Assembly: GCA_002633005.1 (NCBI GenBank)
Contig: NMRA01000493.1
Location: 71,175-110,149, forward strand
Direction of reading: 5' to 3'
Source of the DNA: Phoronis australis
Lineage: Eukaryota; Phoronida; Phoronidae
Length of the DNA stretch: 38,975 bases
Part shown: piece by piece, positions 1 to 12,100 of the stretch
Numbering within the stretch: position 1 is the stretch's first letter
Layout: every line of letters begins with the position of its first letter
Made by a program: the position numbers and the translations under genes
Notes under the pieces: generated by a model
Told to the model about the DNA's origin: nothing
The model's database searches: none
The model's input: the letters and a program-made list of their open reading frames with translations, nothing else

Positions 1-1426
1 GTTCAAGAAATGTGAATCAGAAAGTTGTGCATGGTTGTGCCTTTTCGGAGTGCATTTATTACTGTCACTGACCTGTCCTGTATTGAGAATTACACATTGG
101 TTAAATGAGTCAGCCAGATATGTCGGTGCCCGCTGTGCTTCAAGCACGCGGATTTAAAACATTACTGCAGAAACGAAATATTTGCCGTCACACCACGACT
201 AGGCTAAAAATCGTTCATAATCCGTCATTTTCCGTAAAGCTAACTATATGACTGTCGAGCTAGGTTACATCAACCACTAAAAACGCGCGTGCTACTAAAT
301 CAATGCTGCGTGTTCCCCCTAGCGCACACTGAAGCAGGGAACGGCAGCGCGGCGATGAGGCGGGCGCCAACTGAGGGCGCTATTTCCTTTCGTGCTGTTC
401 CAACACACACTACAGCCCCCAACTCAGTGATGAACACACTGTGTTATGAGTTATGCAATTGACAAGAACCAGTTTAATTTGTTGCCTCGTAAATGTGGTT
501 AGCTTTCCACTAAGTCATTAGTGCAATTTTCCAACTGCTGGTTTAGGCCTAGTGATTGCCCCATTTTAATTGTTGCACGCGCCCAACTAATTAATAACGC
601 CGAATGACTTGAGTGCCGCTGTGCACTTTGAGGCCTGCAAAACTGAATTCATTGGCGAACTAACTTGCTCAAAAATATGAACCTTTAATTTCAGTTTATC
701 AAAATGAACCGTTCCATTTAGCTTTCCCGCTGTGTAGGCCTACGCGGTCGCCGATAAACAACACACAATTGCATGGAATTGGAAGATTTTTCAGCTACGT
801 CATCAGAATGGAAAATCACCCTTAAGCATTTTCAAATGACAAAAAATGATCCCGGCACCCGCACAACGAATTTCTCAAGTTTATTGACGACGGAGTAGGC
901 AGCGGCCGACATGACAGGCCCCGCCGCACTATATTCAACTAGCCGTCAATCAAGGTTTTGGTAGTTCTGCAGAATGGCTGTGCCGCGTGTGTGCCTTGTG
1001 CGTGCGTGCTTGCGCGCGCGCGTTCGTATGTATAAGTGGTTTGTGCCCGGCAGTCACGGTGTGTCTCGTGTGCACGTCTTTGCGTAGTGTATACTATACG
1101 AAATTTTATGACAAGAATTGTCGGTGTACGGTTATTTCCTCAGTATAGCGGGCTATTAATGTATGTATTTTTCTACGATATGATGCATTGTTTACCAAGT
1201 TGTCTAGGTCATTGTGATGTACTTCATGATTTCTGGCCACTAGCGCCGCCGCCCGGCAGCCAACCTTGCCAGTTCATAAGCGCGCCAACATTCGGTCATA
1301 TGGTTAGAACCATGCGCGTGCTGCCATCAAGATAGGCTTGCACGAGCAGAACCTGTTGGCTGGAGCCCCTACTTAACTTTTCGACGTGTCAGTAGTGTGC
1401 AATCGGAGGGCCGGCCCCGGATGACC
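1..1426. other. Upstream intergenic region, no gene recognised
   Basis: No convincing exon was found on either strand. The 99-codon frame at 1036-1335 has no recognisable domain. A GC-rich patch at about 300-420 contains GCCAACTGAGGGCGCT (366-381), which fits 11 of 13 core CTCF positions by eye. An alternating purine-pyrimidine tract including GCGCGCGCGCG lies near 1012-1022. Confidence 0.5.
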
Positions 1427-2407
1427 CAGTGGCGGATCTGGGATATCACAAGGGGGGGGGGCAACATTTTGTCCGGCTGTAAGCATTTGCGCAAACTGAA
1501 CCGCGATTAGATGCCCATAACACCCTCCCGCTCAGGAAATTTTTCTGTTTTTACCTCTTAAATCAAGCATTTTCTTTGATTCCTGAAGTATTATCCAAGA
1601 AAAAAAGGAACCAAAAAAAAAAAACACGGAGAAAGTGTCAAACAGAAAAACTGCAAGTACCAAAGACTCGAACTCACGACTTGGCGGATAGAGCGCGCGT
1701 GCGTTACCACTGCACCACCACGATTTATCTTATACTGAGAGACCTCGCTACTTGTTTATGGTCCACAGCGTTTGCGCGCGAAACCTACTTCTTTTTGTAA
1801 TGCTTATTACACGTTTTATATTTTGTGCCATCAATTCTTAACAAATTTGTCGTATTTAAAATAGTCTTCAAATGGCCAAAAGACCAAATCCGTTTTTCGT
1901 GTTGTCAATAATGACGGCATTGCTTTGGAAATCGTCTTAAGATAAGGTTTGACAAAGAGAGTATTGTGAGTTTCTGAGTGATTCACTAAGGCTTCGATTA
2001 AAGTTCACATCTTACTAGCAGATTCTGTTTTTTCATCGTCACTCAGGTTCCATTTTCTTTAAAAAATGAAGTAAATTTTCTTCATAGCACAGTGGAGCAG
2101 ACGACGGAAACGGAGTCGTAGTGCGCAGCGCCACTGCCGGTCGCCTGGGATATCGCGGGAGAGCCTATCTACTTAGCCATAGTTCCGTTACGAATGCGCC
2201 GTGTTCCGAATTTGATACTTGAAGTTGGATTTGAGCCCCTCCCCAACACTAAAACTGCACACATTTAAATCCTTTTTCAGCCGTATAATTTTAATTACCA
2301 GGGTCTATTAATAAACTCAACATTTCCCTACGCTCTTAAAGTTTTATTTTTTTGAGGCAGCCAATGGGGGGGGGCGGACCCCCTGGGCCCCCCTAAATCC
2401 GCCTATG
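1427..2407. mobile_element. Non-autonomous TIR element, hAT-like ends, 981 bp
   Basis: The left end is CAGTGGCGGATCTGGG. The right end, read inward, is CATAGGCGGATTTAGG, with G-rich tracts just inside both. The pentamer TGACC directly abuts both ends (1422-1426 and 2408-2412) and looks like a 5-bp target-site duplication. CAGTGGCGGATC-type termini are common on hAT elements, though most hATs make 8-bp duplications. There is no transposase, so this is a passenger or MITE-like copy. A tRNA-like segment lies inside at 1658-1722. Confidence 0.65.
1658..1722 (-). repeat. tRNA-derived sequence (SINE head or tRNA pseudogene)
   Basis: On the minus strand there is an A-box-like TGGTGCAGTGG and, about 45 nt later, a B-box-like GAGTTCGAGTCTT. 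These are the spacing and motifs of an internal RNA polymerase III promoter. The acceptor and anticodon stems do not pair well, so it is not a functional tRNA. It sits within the 1427-2407 TIR element. Confidence 0.55.
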
Positions 2408-2839
2408 TGACCATTGAGACCCGGGTCTCGATGCACGACGGCCGAGGCTGGCCTTTATTGATTGAGAATACAACCGGGACACCTGGATCGGACAAAGACA
2501 TCTAAACATTTTGAATCTGTCATGGTGGTGACGCTTCCTTAAAAATGCAGGACTGTCCCACCACTTTGACCGCGGGATAGCCTATCAGCGGGGCCGAGAG
2601 AACGCTTACTGAGTTCACTTGTGGCCGGTCGCCGGGCCGCCGATCCCGAATTACATCTTACCTGATCTTACATAAATTATGTTACTCATGACTCATTAAA
2701 TTTCCTTTTTTCACAAAAATGTACATACGCAGTACCCCCATTGTCATAGGTCTTCAGTTCTACGGAAGCAACACTGGCGGACTGACGCACAATTAAACTG
2801 ACGCTCAAAGAATCAGTGGTATTTATTGATGAGTTGGGC

Positions 2840-3052
2840 CCAAGACTGCGAAAAAACAGCCCAATCTTAAAACTGTGACGAATGCGGGAACAGACTAGGA
2901 CACACGGAAGCTCAATGTGAGCATGCGCGAAAACCCGGCGTAATCAACGAGGTTGAGGATGAAGTTTTAGTTTGCAGTGGTTGTAAGTCTGTGGAAAGCA
3001 TTTCACAAACACATTAGAAAACTGATGCTGAAATTTTTAAAAGTTAATGAAT
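2840..3052 (+). promoter_or_regulatory. Probable BRD7 core promoter and 5' UTR
   Basis: No TATA box is visible. An ETS-like ACACGGAAGC lies at 2901-2910, and TGAGCATGCGCG at 2918-2929 differs from the NRF1 palindrome TGCGCATGCGCR at one base. ETS and NRF1 motifs are typical of TATA-less housekeeping promoters, which suits a chromatin subunit. The transcription start site is inferred to lie between about 2930 and 3040; no direct evidence marks it. Confidence 0.4.
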
Positions 3053-3104
3053 ATGAGTAAAAAACACAAGAAGCATCACAGAGCAGAGAAAAATGGTTCT
3101 GCAG
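3053..3104 (+). CDS. BRD7: BRD7 exon 1, start codon and basic N-terminus
   Basis: Encodes MSKKHKKHHRAEKNGSA and one base of the next codon (phase 1), followed by a GTATTG donor. Both human paralogues begin MGKKHKKHK, so the exon is recognisable by sequence. An in-frame ATG lies 6 nt upstream at 3047. The ATG at 3053 is preferred because the family starts Met-small-Lys-Lys-His and because it has A at -3, while 3047 has T. The reading frame remains open into the intron, but that extension has no family similarity. Confidence 0.87.
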
Positions 3105-6100
3105 GTATTGTACTCAACAAAATGTTCTGTATTGACATTGTTTTCATTGTTTCGACTTTCGTTTTTGTGAATTTTGACAATCTGAATCGGAAGTTATCTT
3201 TTTGTCTTTCAGTAGGCCCCTATGTGAAATACATATCGTCTGGTCGTGTGCTACTAACAGTGTATCATTTTTTTACATTTAGTGCCATTTTTATTAGTGA
3301 TCTTTCATTGCTCATTGTGAACCTCACTCAACCACAGGCGTCCTCGGCTTCTGATCGCGTCCCCAGGACACAACAAAAAAATGTGTAATGCTACAAGGTG
3401 TTAAGTGAGACACTCGGGACTAGAAATTCCACTGGTGCTTCGATTTAGCTGTCCATATCAAACACATAACTTGTTGATGTGCTAGCAGTGAAAGGCATTC
3501 TGTTTGGTTAGGAACGTTGAATGCGCAACACTGAACAAACATGTTTACTACAATTCCTCATGTTGGGGGGTGTATTACATAACACTTAATTCTCTGAACT
3601 ACTCCTACACATGCACTCATCCTAAATCACTCCGATATGAGATCATACATAACTCAATAAATTTACACAAAACGGGTTCAACAAACCATGAGAAATTGGT
3701 CTTTCTTTATCATTCACGGTGTCCTACGTAGTGAGTTCGCAAGAAATTCCCTGTCAAAGCACAAAAATGTTCCCAAAAAGCTCAAACACACTTTGCAGTT
3801 TGACAGTTCGAGGTCATGGATGGTACGTAATTTACCGGTGAATTACGGATGGACAGCATTATCGACATCGTGACTACGCGACAAACCGGCAACGTTGTTG
3901 CGTCGATGTTTTGGGTAGTTATGGTCCGTATGATCGGTTAACTTTGGTCCTTCACTGTTTACGTCGACACTCCACTCAGACTTGGGTTAGTCGCTATGAA
4001 ATGGCCTAATGGCTGGTTACCATTTTACAGACAATGGGAACTTTAGCAAATAGCAAATGTTGTTTTATGACATCTCCACACTGCAAACCATATTTGTAAT
4101 AGATTAAAATGTTCTTATTCTTTACTTGTATGGAGAAATTCAACAACAGAATTCACTTTTTGGCTATAGTGTGTGTTAAACAAGTGAAGAATTATTAGTA
4201 AGTGCAATAGTTTGACCTTGTCAATGCAATGGTTGAATTTCAGTTGTAGTCATAGACATTGCTGCAAGTAACATCAAAATAGCAGTTGTAGTCATAGACA
4301 TTGCTGCAAGTAACATCAAAATAGCAGTTGCCGCCTGTTGCGGTTGTTGATGGCATTTTGAAGCATTGTGTTGCAATAAGTTTTTGTACAATACTTGTAG
4401 AGAAATGAGTTTATTTTTATACTACAGTGTGTTAACAGTACAGCAGACTGAGAATGGACGAGGCTCTTGCAATACGAGGAAGCTGCATGTTTGTGCAATA
4501 ATGCTTCACAGTTAGCACACACTATGGTCAAGAAGTAAAATTTTGTTTTGATAAATTTCTCCACAAAAATTTTACAAGCATCTTTTGTAGTGTCTAAATG
4601 TCATAAAACAAAAAAATTCGCATTATTTGCAAAAAATAATCAGCTATTGAAAAATGGAAATGATAATTTTTGGAAATTTATTTATTTTTGCATGAAATAA
4701 ATAGAGATCAGAAGGTTACCATACTTGGTACTATTTACATTGAACAGTTGAAATCTGATAACTTAAAAGTTGTTTTGGTTTATCCCAAATTGAAGAATTG
4801 CATGTCCTTTATTAGGATCAGTGACGCCTTTAAGGGTCTGGAGTCACCAGTTTAAGTTGTGACCAACCATGTTTGTGTGATGTGTTTTTTTCCACAGCTA
4901 CCATCAAACTAACTTTTTAAAGCTTGTGGACTTCCACAATGTAGGAAGCCCTTAAAAATGAAAAAAAATCATTTTTTGGCAATCATTTTTATCTTAAATG
5001 GATGAAATTTCAGCGTAGTATTTTGTGAACATTTTGGGACAACCTTTTACAACATAGCCTTACCCGTCTGCTCTTGTGTCTGTTATCCCAAGTGTCGGCT
5101 TCATGGTGATGGTGGTGTGTGGTTACTGCTTGAAAGCAATGGATCATGAACTTTGATTTGGATAATTGATTTGGATCCGTATATATATAAGACTGACGCA
5201 GTTTATAGTCGCATCTTAGGATTTACCGAGTTGTTTTTTTAATAGCAATTTTATGCGTGAAATTGTAAGACATGTCAAATCTCCATTTCTCTTAAATGAC
5301 AAAAATCATAATGGTCGTAATTTCATGTTGAAGCAATTTCTCAATGTCTGTGAAAACATTTGCATTTGTACGTGTTGAACTATAAGTTGCCTTTATTTTG
5401 CATTTCTGCAATTAAGGAGTCACAATGCCAAGTCTTTTTATTTTAATGGGTTTTGTGCCTTGTTTTGAAGGTTCAAGCAATCCTTGTTGGCTGTCAGACT
5501 TGTAAAAAATTACTTTGGTATGCAAATGGGTATCATTTGTTTGCTGCAGGCGTGCGGGTACTTTGCCAAGACTGCTTTCTTTCCTTGGCTGTCAAGTTGT
5601 GCACTGGTAATAAGGCTTGGTACTCCTGTTTAGGACACAGTAATGTAGAAAATTGTATTTCTCAGGAAATACAATTGTTAGGAAGCATTCACATATTACG
5701 TGTTGTCACTTGCCATATTTTACCCCTCTCCCCCGTCATCGCCCGTCATGATATAGCCCCCCTCCTCCTGTCCGGCCTCTAATTACCTCATCAAAGTCAA
5801 TCCCCTCTTTTTGCCAGAACTGACAGTATTGTTGGAGATTCCATCTACTAGTACATGTATATGACTCTGATGTCAAACTGTCTCTTTATCATCGTAACTT
5901 GACATATTTGGTGCTGTTGTATTTAGCAATGAAATAAAGTACGCAATATCAAGACTATCAAACCCATACTGTGATGAAGAAATTTTAATAAACCAGATGG
6001 TGATGACGTCACCACAATGGTAACTCCCTTCCCCTGTCATCAATAGTCATCTTTCCAAGCCCTCTCTAGTGTAGAGTAATGACATTAAGTGAACGCTCCC

Positions 6101-9100
6101 TTAACATTGTCCATACTTTACAGATTCGACCAGACAGGAGTTAAGTATAATTTTGTGTATTCACGATGAAGCAAGCCTTTGCAAGTTATTCATCAATCTT
6201 GGAAATTATTTTTATCTCAAAATTGAAGATTTTACTGCACTTTAAATATCAAACCGAACTATGAAAAAATTATGACAGCTCTAAGCAAGTTCAAAGTTTA
6301 TTTTTTCTCCTTTGACCTGTTATTTATATTGGAGAATTTAGTTCATTCGACAACATAAACAAAACGTGCAATTTTCACGTTGCGACCAATGGTCTCATAA
6401 GCCAGGTTCTGTTTTCTGTAGACCAACCAATCAAACTGGTGTTGAACCTTAAAGTGCCCAGCGGAACTGAGAATGAGGCTTTGCCCTCTTATCCACCTCC
6501 AGACAGTGAAGAGCGACATAAGAAGCATAAGAAGAAGAAGAAGAAACACAAGCATCACCACGATGAAAGAAAAGAAGAACGGAAGGTAAGTGAAAAGTTT
6601 TACTGTTTATGCATTATAGGTCATGAATGTGAAACTATATTCAGGTCAACTCTTACCCTTTGAAGTTAAGTGAAGAAATTATGAGGAGTTGACTGGGGTA
6701 TGAGCTGACTAGTGCGCATATTGACTTGGAGACATGTTGACTACGGTGCAAACTGATTCAGGTACGAATTGTCTAGAGTAGGTGTTGTCTTGGTTACGAG
6801 TTGACATTGGTGTTGACTTGGCTTCATGTTCACGGTTGACGTGTGTACGAAATGTCGAGCCTCCGTGTCTAGCTATTGTTTTGTAACAGATGTTATCGAG
6901 GTTTTTCTGTAGATAAGCCCACCCAATGAAACGCCCATGGCTGTTTATTTGGTGCTACAACTTCTGTTGTCAAGCGTCCAGATGGTGGGGCGTTTATTGA
7001 GAAATTTTCCTCTTAAAAGTCCATTCCCATTCAACTTTTTGTCACAAATTCAATTTTATGAAACATTCGTCATTTATAAAAACGAGCAAGGTGATGGCAA
7101 ACTATGCATTTGTTAACATGAATTTTAAAAACACAGTTTTAAGTAAAATATGTAAAAGTCATCAAAACTATCATGACTTTCTGTTTACATGCCCCCTTTT
7201 CCGAATAAAGGCTTAGCCGTTTCTTTGGTGTTACTAAAATGCGTGAAAATTTTCATTTTCCGAATACATGCCCTTATCTACAGAAAATCCCAGTAGTATA
7301 GTGTGCTGTTATTTTCAATTGAATTGTGGGACAGTTGTCATTTCCTAAACATCCAGTGACATCACAGATAACTTGTGGGCGTATAACTGAAGAAAGTTTA
7401 AAGCTCAGCTTTGAAATTATCAGTTGCACCAAATATGAGGACTTAGTCGTCGTAGAGCTGTCATTCCTTATGTTATAGGAGAAGGTGAGCAAACGAGAAC
7501 ACTCTGAAACTGAGGTGGACATCACGGACTCGTCCGAGGAGCCATCCGTTAAGAAGGCGCTTCTGGACGATGCTGTGCTTAAGAGGTTACGTGAGCCACG
7601 AAGCTGCACGGTTGGCAGATCGGGAGAATCGGGAACCCTCAAGGCATGTCTGGATTACATTCAAAGAACGCTGCAAAGGTTTGCATCAGAGTTTTTCATT
7701 AAATATTTAGCAAAACAATGTTGAAAGCATGTTACAGCATGGATTTAAAAATGCCACTGAATTATGTATGTTTAACACTAATTAAGCTTTTTGTCAGTGG
7801 CCACTTATTGAAATATGAAGGAGTCCTAGTGCTATAAATCGTATTTACTGATGAGAGCATTTAATTGGCATTTCAACTGTTGTGGAATTTGAAGAACGCC
7901 GCTGAGAATGGCCGAAAGGTCAACTATGTGTAAGAAAAGAGAACACAGTTACTATCTGATGCTTTGTAATGTCAGTGACACATATTTGTGATGCCGCAGT
8001 TATTTGAAGTCGGGGCTTTAAAAGGACATTCTCCTTTTGCGCCCAAAACACATTTTTGGGACTGTTCAATGGTTTTGACTTCTTGAAGTTACTAATTTTG
8101 AGTGGATGTATAAAAAACAAAATCCTTTGTGTTCTGTAATTTTATTACAAATCCCCAATTCTCACCATTGTCCACTCGACATTCACCAAGGCTTGGAATT
8201 TCCGCTTTTTTCTTTTATTCCCTCCGCGTATTTTCGTTATACTTCCGCGTAAAAAAATCGGATTTGCCATAAAATTATCGCGGCAAATTGTTTTCTCACC
8301 ACGGCGTTGCCGACGGCTCGAAAGGGGGAAACTGCTCTTTATGTTTCGGAGGAACGAAAATTGTAATTGCGGATCACAGGCGCTCGAATTTCTCGTAACC
8401 ATATACAAGAAACATGCTTTCTTAGTAGTGAGTGACTTCAGAGGCAATCGAGGAACAGATAAATTCAAGCGCCTGTGCGTGGGATAGTGTAGTTCATCAA
8501 TGGCGTCTGCATTTGGTATAAAATCGCGGTGACAAATAGTGCGATTCTGCGGTCAAAAATGTGTTGAGTAGACAGAATATTTCGTGGAAAAGTGGACAAA
8601 AGAAACGGTCAATGTCTTCACAAACAACATAAGTCAAGGTTTGTGCTCTGTAAACTTTTGAGAGAGGAACTATTACGGAGTGCGTGGGCGAGTCGCCTCG
8701 GACTAAGTTGGAGTCGGAGGACCGACTCAAAACGATGAAACACTAGAAATAACAACGCTTCCTGAAAGGAAATTCAATCGTTGGATTAGAATCATGGGAT
8801 GTGACTGATGTATGAAATTCTTTTGTTTGATCCCACATGCACGCCCGTTGCCGTTGGCTGCTAAGCCCTAATGCCTGACCGCCGGAGTGCTATTTTCTAC
8901 GTGCCCCCGAAACGGGATACAAAGTGCTATTATGGTTACTGAAATGCGTTTTAAATTGCCTTTTATGTGTTTCAATTTATTTTGACATTTTTGTGACTCG
9001 AGTTTTGCAGTTTTAGAGAAGTGATCACGTGACGGATTCTGAATGATCTGATTGATCTTAGCCATTGTTTACAAATTCTGCCAGACTATTTTCAGTGTCC

Positions 9101-12100
9101 TGATAGTTATTTCTTATGTCACATAGTTTCTTCTGCACCAGCGTGGCTTATGAACAATTGATTCACGTAATTACTGTTTGAAACTGAAAATTTTGGCCAA
9201 CTTAGGATTGTGATTGATGCATTCTATAAAGTATGTTGTTTTTGACTTTCATTTTTCCATGCTAACAGTTGGGGTATGAGCCACAGGTTTTCACCCTGCC
9301 GTTTTTCCATTTGCGTTGGAATTAAACATTTTTTGTTGGAATTAAATGTGTATGTATTTCAGCCTTTCTAGATAATCTATGGATTGATGTTTAATTTTTT
9401 TTGTAATTTTGTATCGTAATTATAAGAATTGAAAATAATTTTATAGGTCTCCCTCAGTGCAGCAAATCAAGAATATGCTCCTGCCACTCAGACTACAAAT
9501 TTTTTATCATTATCTTTATTATTTTAATTTTAAAAATATTTTTGTTGCATCTAATTGCCCTCATTGTTGTTGCTGAAATAGATGTCAGATACTGCTTAAG
9601 ATGAGTGCGTTTTGCCAACACGACACAGTAACTTTCGATCTGTTGAGGTATGGTTTAGATTGAAATGTGTATTTAGGGCCGTAAAAATTTCCTCTTTTTT
9701 GTCATGGGTCATTCCAAGCCCTGAAACTAGCTCTAGTTTTCAGTGGCGAAATCACTGTTACATTTGGTTTTCAGCAATTGCTTATTTCCTCACCACAAGA
9801 GTTGCTTTTGAAGTAAAAATTAGTGTAAAAACGTATTCCCTCCATGCAATCCGCTGATTGGCAAAAGCAAACTAAGGCATCCTCCTTAGCTAGCCAGCTA
9901 GTTGTAGTTAGACTAGCGTCAAAATACAGCTAGGTAGCGTTCAAGGTATTTTGTGAACGGTGTAGGAATGACACACCAATCACAAAGGCGTAGATTGAAG
10001 AGACTGAATCAGGTACTAACACAACCTTTAGGGGGCTGCTAAAGTCATGTTTACCAGGGCTTGGAATTTTCCTCTTTTAAGAGGATTTCCTCTTTTTTGG
10101 TTGGGTTTCCTCTTTTTTGATGTCTATTTTCCTCTTTCTTGTCTCTTTTTTGTCATTATTTTGACTTGATTCATGCAAAAAGGGTTTATTTCAGTTAAAT
10201 TTTACACAAGCCTATTTATTTTTGGAACAATACATCATCTAGAAAATTTTCCTCTTTTTTGTCATTGGTCATTCCAAGCCCAAATTCACTGAAATCAAGG
10301 CTGGTGTCCTTATCATTTAAAAACGCTTAAAATATTCTGCTATTTGGTGCAGTGACAGTATTCAGAAGCTATTGCACAGCGATTTCACGCGACTGCTAAT
10401 TTCCTTAAATTTACATTAAATTTTCTTTCCGAGAATGTCCCTTTAAGGTTCCTGACACTTCAGTACGAGGATATCTGTATGTTCCATCAAGGAATCCTAT
10501 AATAAGTGTTTCTCCTGAGGCTTCAGTACCAGGATGTCTCTATGTTCCACCAAGGAGTCCTAGTGTTTGCTAGGAGTGGATGTTTTTTGTTGTTCCTTTG
10601 ACAATGCTAAACTCTCTAGACTGCATGTGGCTACAACAATCCAAGACTGAATGAGCCAACCAGCTCCTTTGCGTCAGTTCATGGGTAACACAATACGAGA
10701 CCAATTATCCTCTTCATAAGCCCTTTCACATCAAAACCGTGGTTGTAACGGCTGAGCTCATCTTAATATTTTACGGTAAATCGACCTAGGGTTGGGCCGA
10801 AATGGGCAGCTTTGGCCAAAAACCTTGGTTTGAGTGCAGCACTGTCCATGAAGTTCATCCTCATATTGTAACAATTGTTACTCTGTTTTATTTTTTGTGT
10901 CAAAATTGTTGAGCACGTAGTGTGAACTTCGCCAGCGTTACATATCCATGAGACACTGAAGTGGTTGGAAGAGACACCAAAATCACTATCTGAGTCCGTA
11001 ATCACTCTTAAGCTGTGTGATATATTGTTGTATGCAACTGTTGTGTTAACTTTGACCTCTCCCAGATGGCTATATCTTTCCTGTTATTGTTTCCTAAATT
11101 ATACGTGATTAGCATTTTACGGCCTTTATTTTTAATTCAACACATCAGTTCTGTTACAAATCTTATTTTCTGATGTGATTGATTTTTTCTATGTGTTCTC
11201 CAGGAAAGACTCAAATGGTTTCTTCGCCTACCCCGTCAATGACATCATAGCCCCCGGTTATTCTAGCATCATTTCACAACCCATGGACTTCAGCACCATG
11301 CAGAATAAGATTGACAAAGACGTGTATGACAATGTCATGGAATACAAGGTATGCTCAAATACTGCTGAGGCAACAGTGCAGATCTCGTGCTTGAGTCTGT
11401 GTGTTTGTGAGAAGTGCACTTCACTGCTTGTGTGGTTATGTTTGTTTGAAGAGCCATGACTTGCTGTCTCTCAGTCTTACCAAGGCTTGGAATTTTCCGC
11501 GGAAACGCGATTTCCGTTTTTTCTCTTATTCTCTCCACGTATTTTTGTTATGTTTCCGCGGAAAAAAATCCAATTTGCCATAAAATATAGTAGCAAATTG
11601 GTTTCTCACTGCGTCGTTGCTAGACCTGTGTACCGCCAAAACTGCACTGGAGTACTGTGAACACCAGATTTGCAGATTTTCCAGTAAATTTGCTGATTTT
11701 TCGCACACAGACTAAACATATATTGGGGGCTCGAATTTTTCCCAGTGCGCAGTGGACCTTTCACTACAAAAAAAGTTCGTTCAGGGCTATGAAATGTGTA
11801 TTGGCCAAGTTCTTGCCCTTTTTAGTGGACTTTCGTCACTGCCAAATAGGGGACTCATTCGAGCCCCCCCCCCCCTGGGTATGTGCATGGGTACTTTTCC
11901 TACTTACTTGCCTCTGTAACAGTTTCTAAATTACAGCAGTGAATTGATCAGCACTTTTCAGAATAACCTAAGGTGTTTAGTTGAGGGTCAAGGCACTCAG
12001 TGAAAAGATCTAGTTAATCAATAGAAAAGGTCCTTACTAAACTTACATGCCTAATGTACACCCGAGTCATTTCTTAACACAAAAACATATCTGCAAAAAG

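Larger units (their letters stand above)
3105..6421 (+). other. BRD7 intron 1
   Basis: 3317 bp between the GTATTG donor and the TTTTCTGTAG acceptor. It holds the inverted-repeat element at 4057-4612 and the 42-bp tandem duplication at 4241-4330. The remainder (3105-4056 and 4613-6421) shows no coding or repeat structure that I recognise. Confidence 0.85.
6586..7478 (+). other. BRD7 intron 2
   Basis: 893 bp. It contains a degenerate TTGAC repeat (6685-6845) and a short inverted-repeat element (6903-7287). Nothing else is recognised. Confidence 0.85.
7679..11203 (+). other. BRD7 intron 3
   Basis: 3525 bp, nearly half occupied by the 1.5 kb dispersed repeat at 8187-9723. A small relative lies at 10055-10281 and a diverged 63-bp-period duplication at 10458-10563. 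No exon was found in 7679-8186 or 10564-11203. Confidence 0.85.

Noticed and set aside
1036-1335. 99-aa plus-strand ORF near the left edge
   Set aside because: Low-complexity, Cys-rich translation of a GTGC/GCGC-rich region with no domain and no supporting splice or promoter context.
3047-3388. 113-aa protein starting at 3047
   Set aside because: Only the first 17 codons from 3053 match BRD7/9; the rest is intron read-through.
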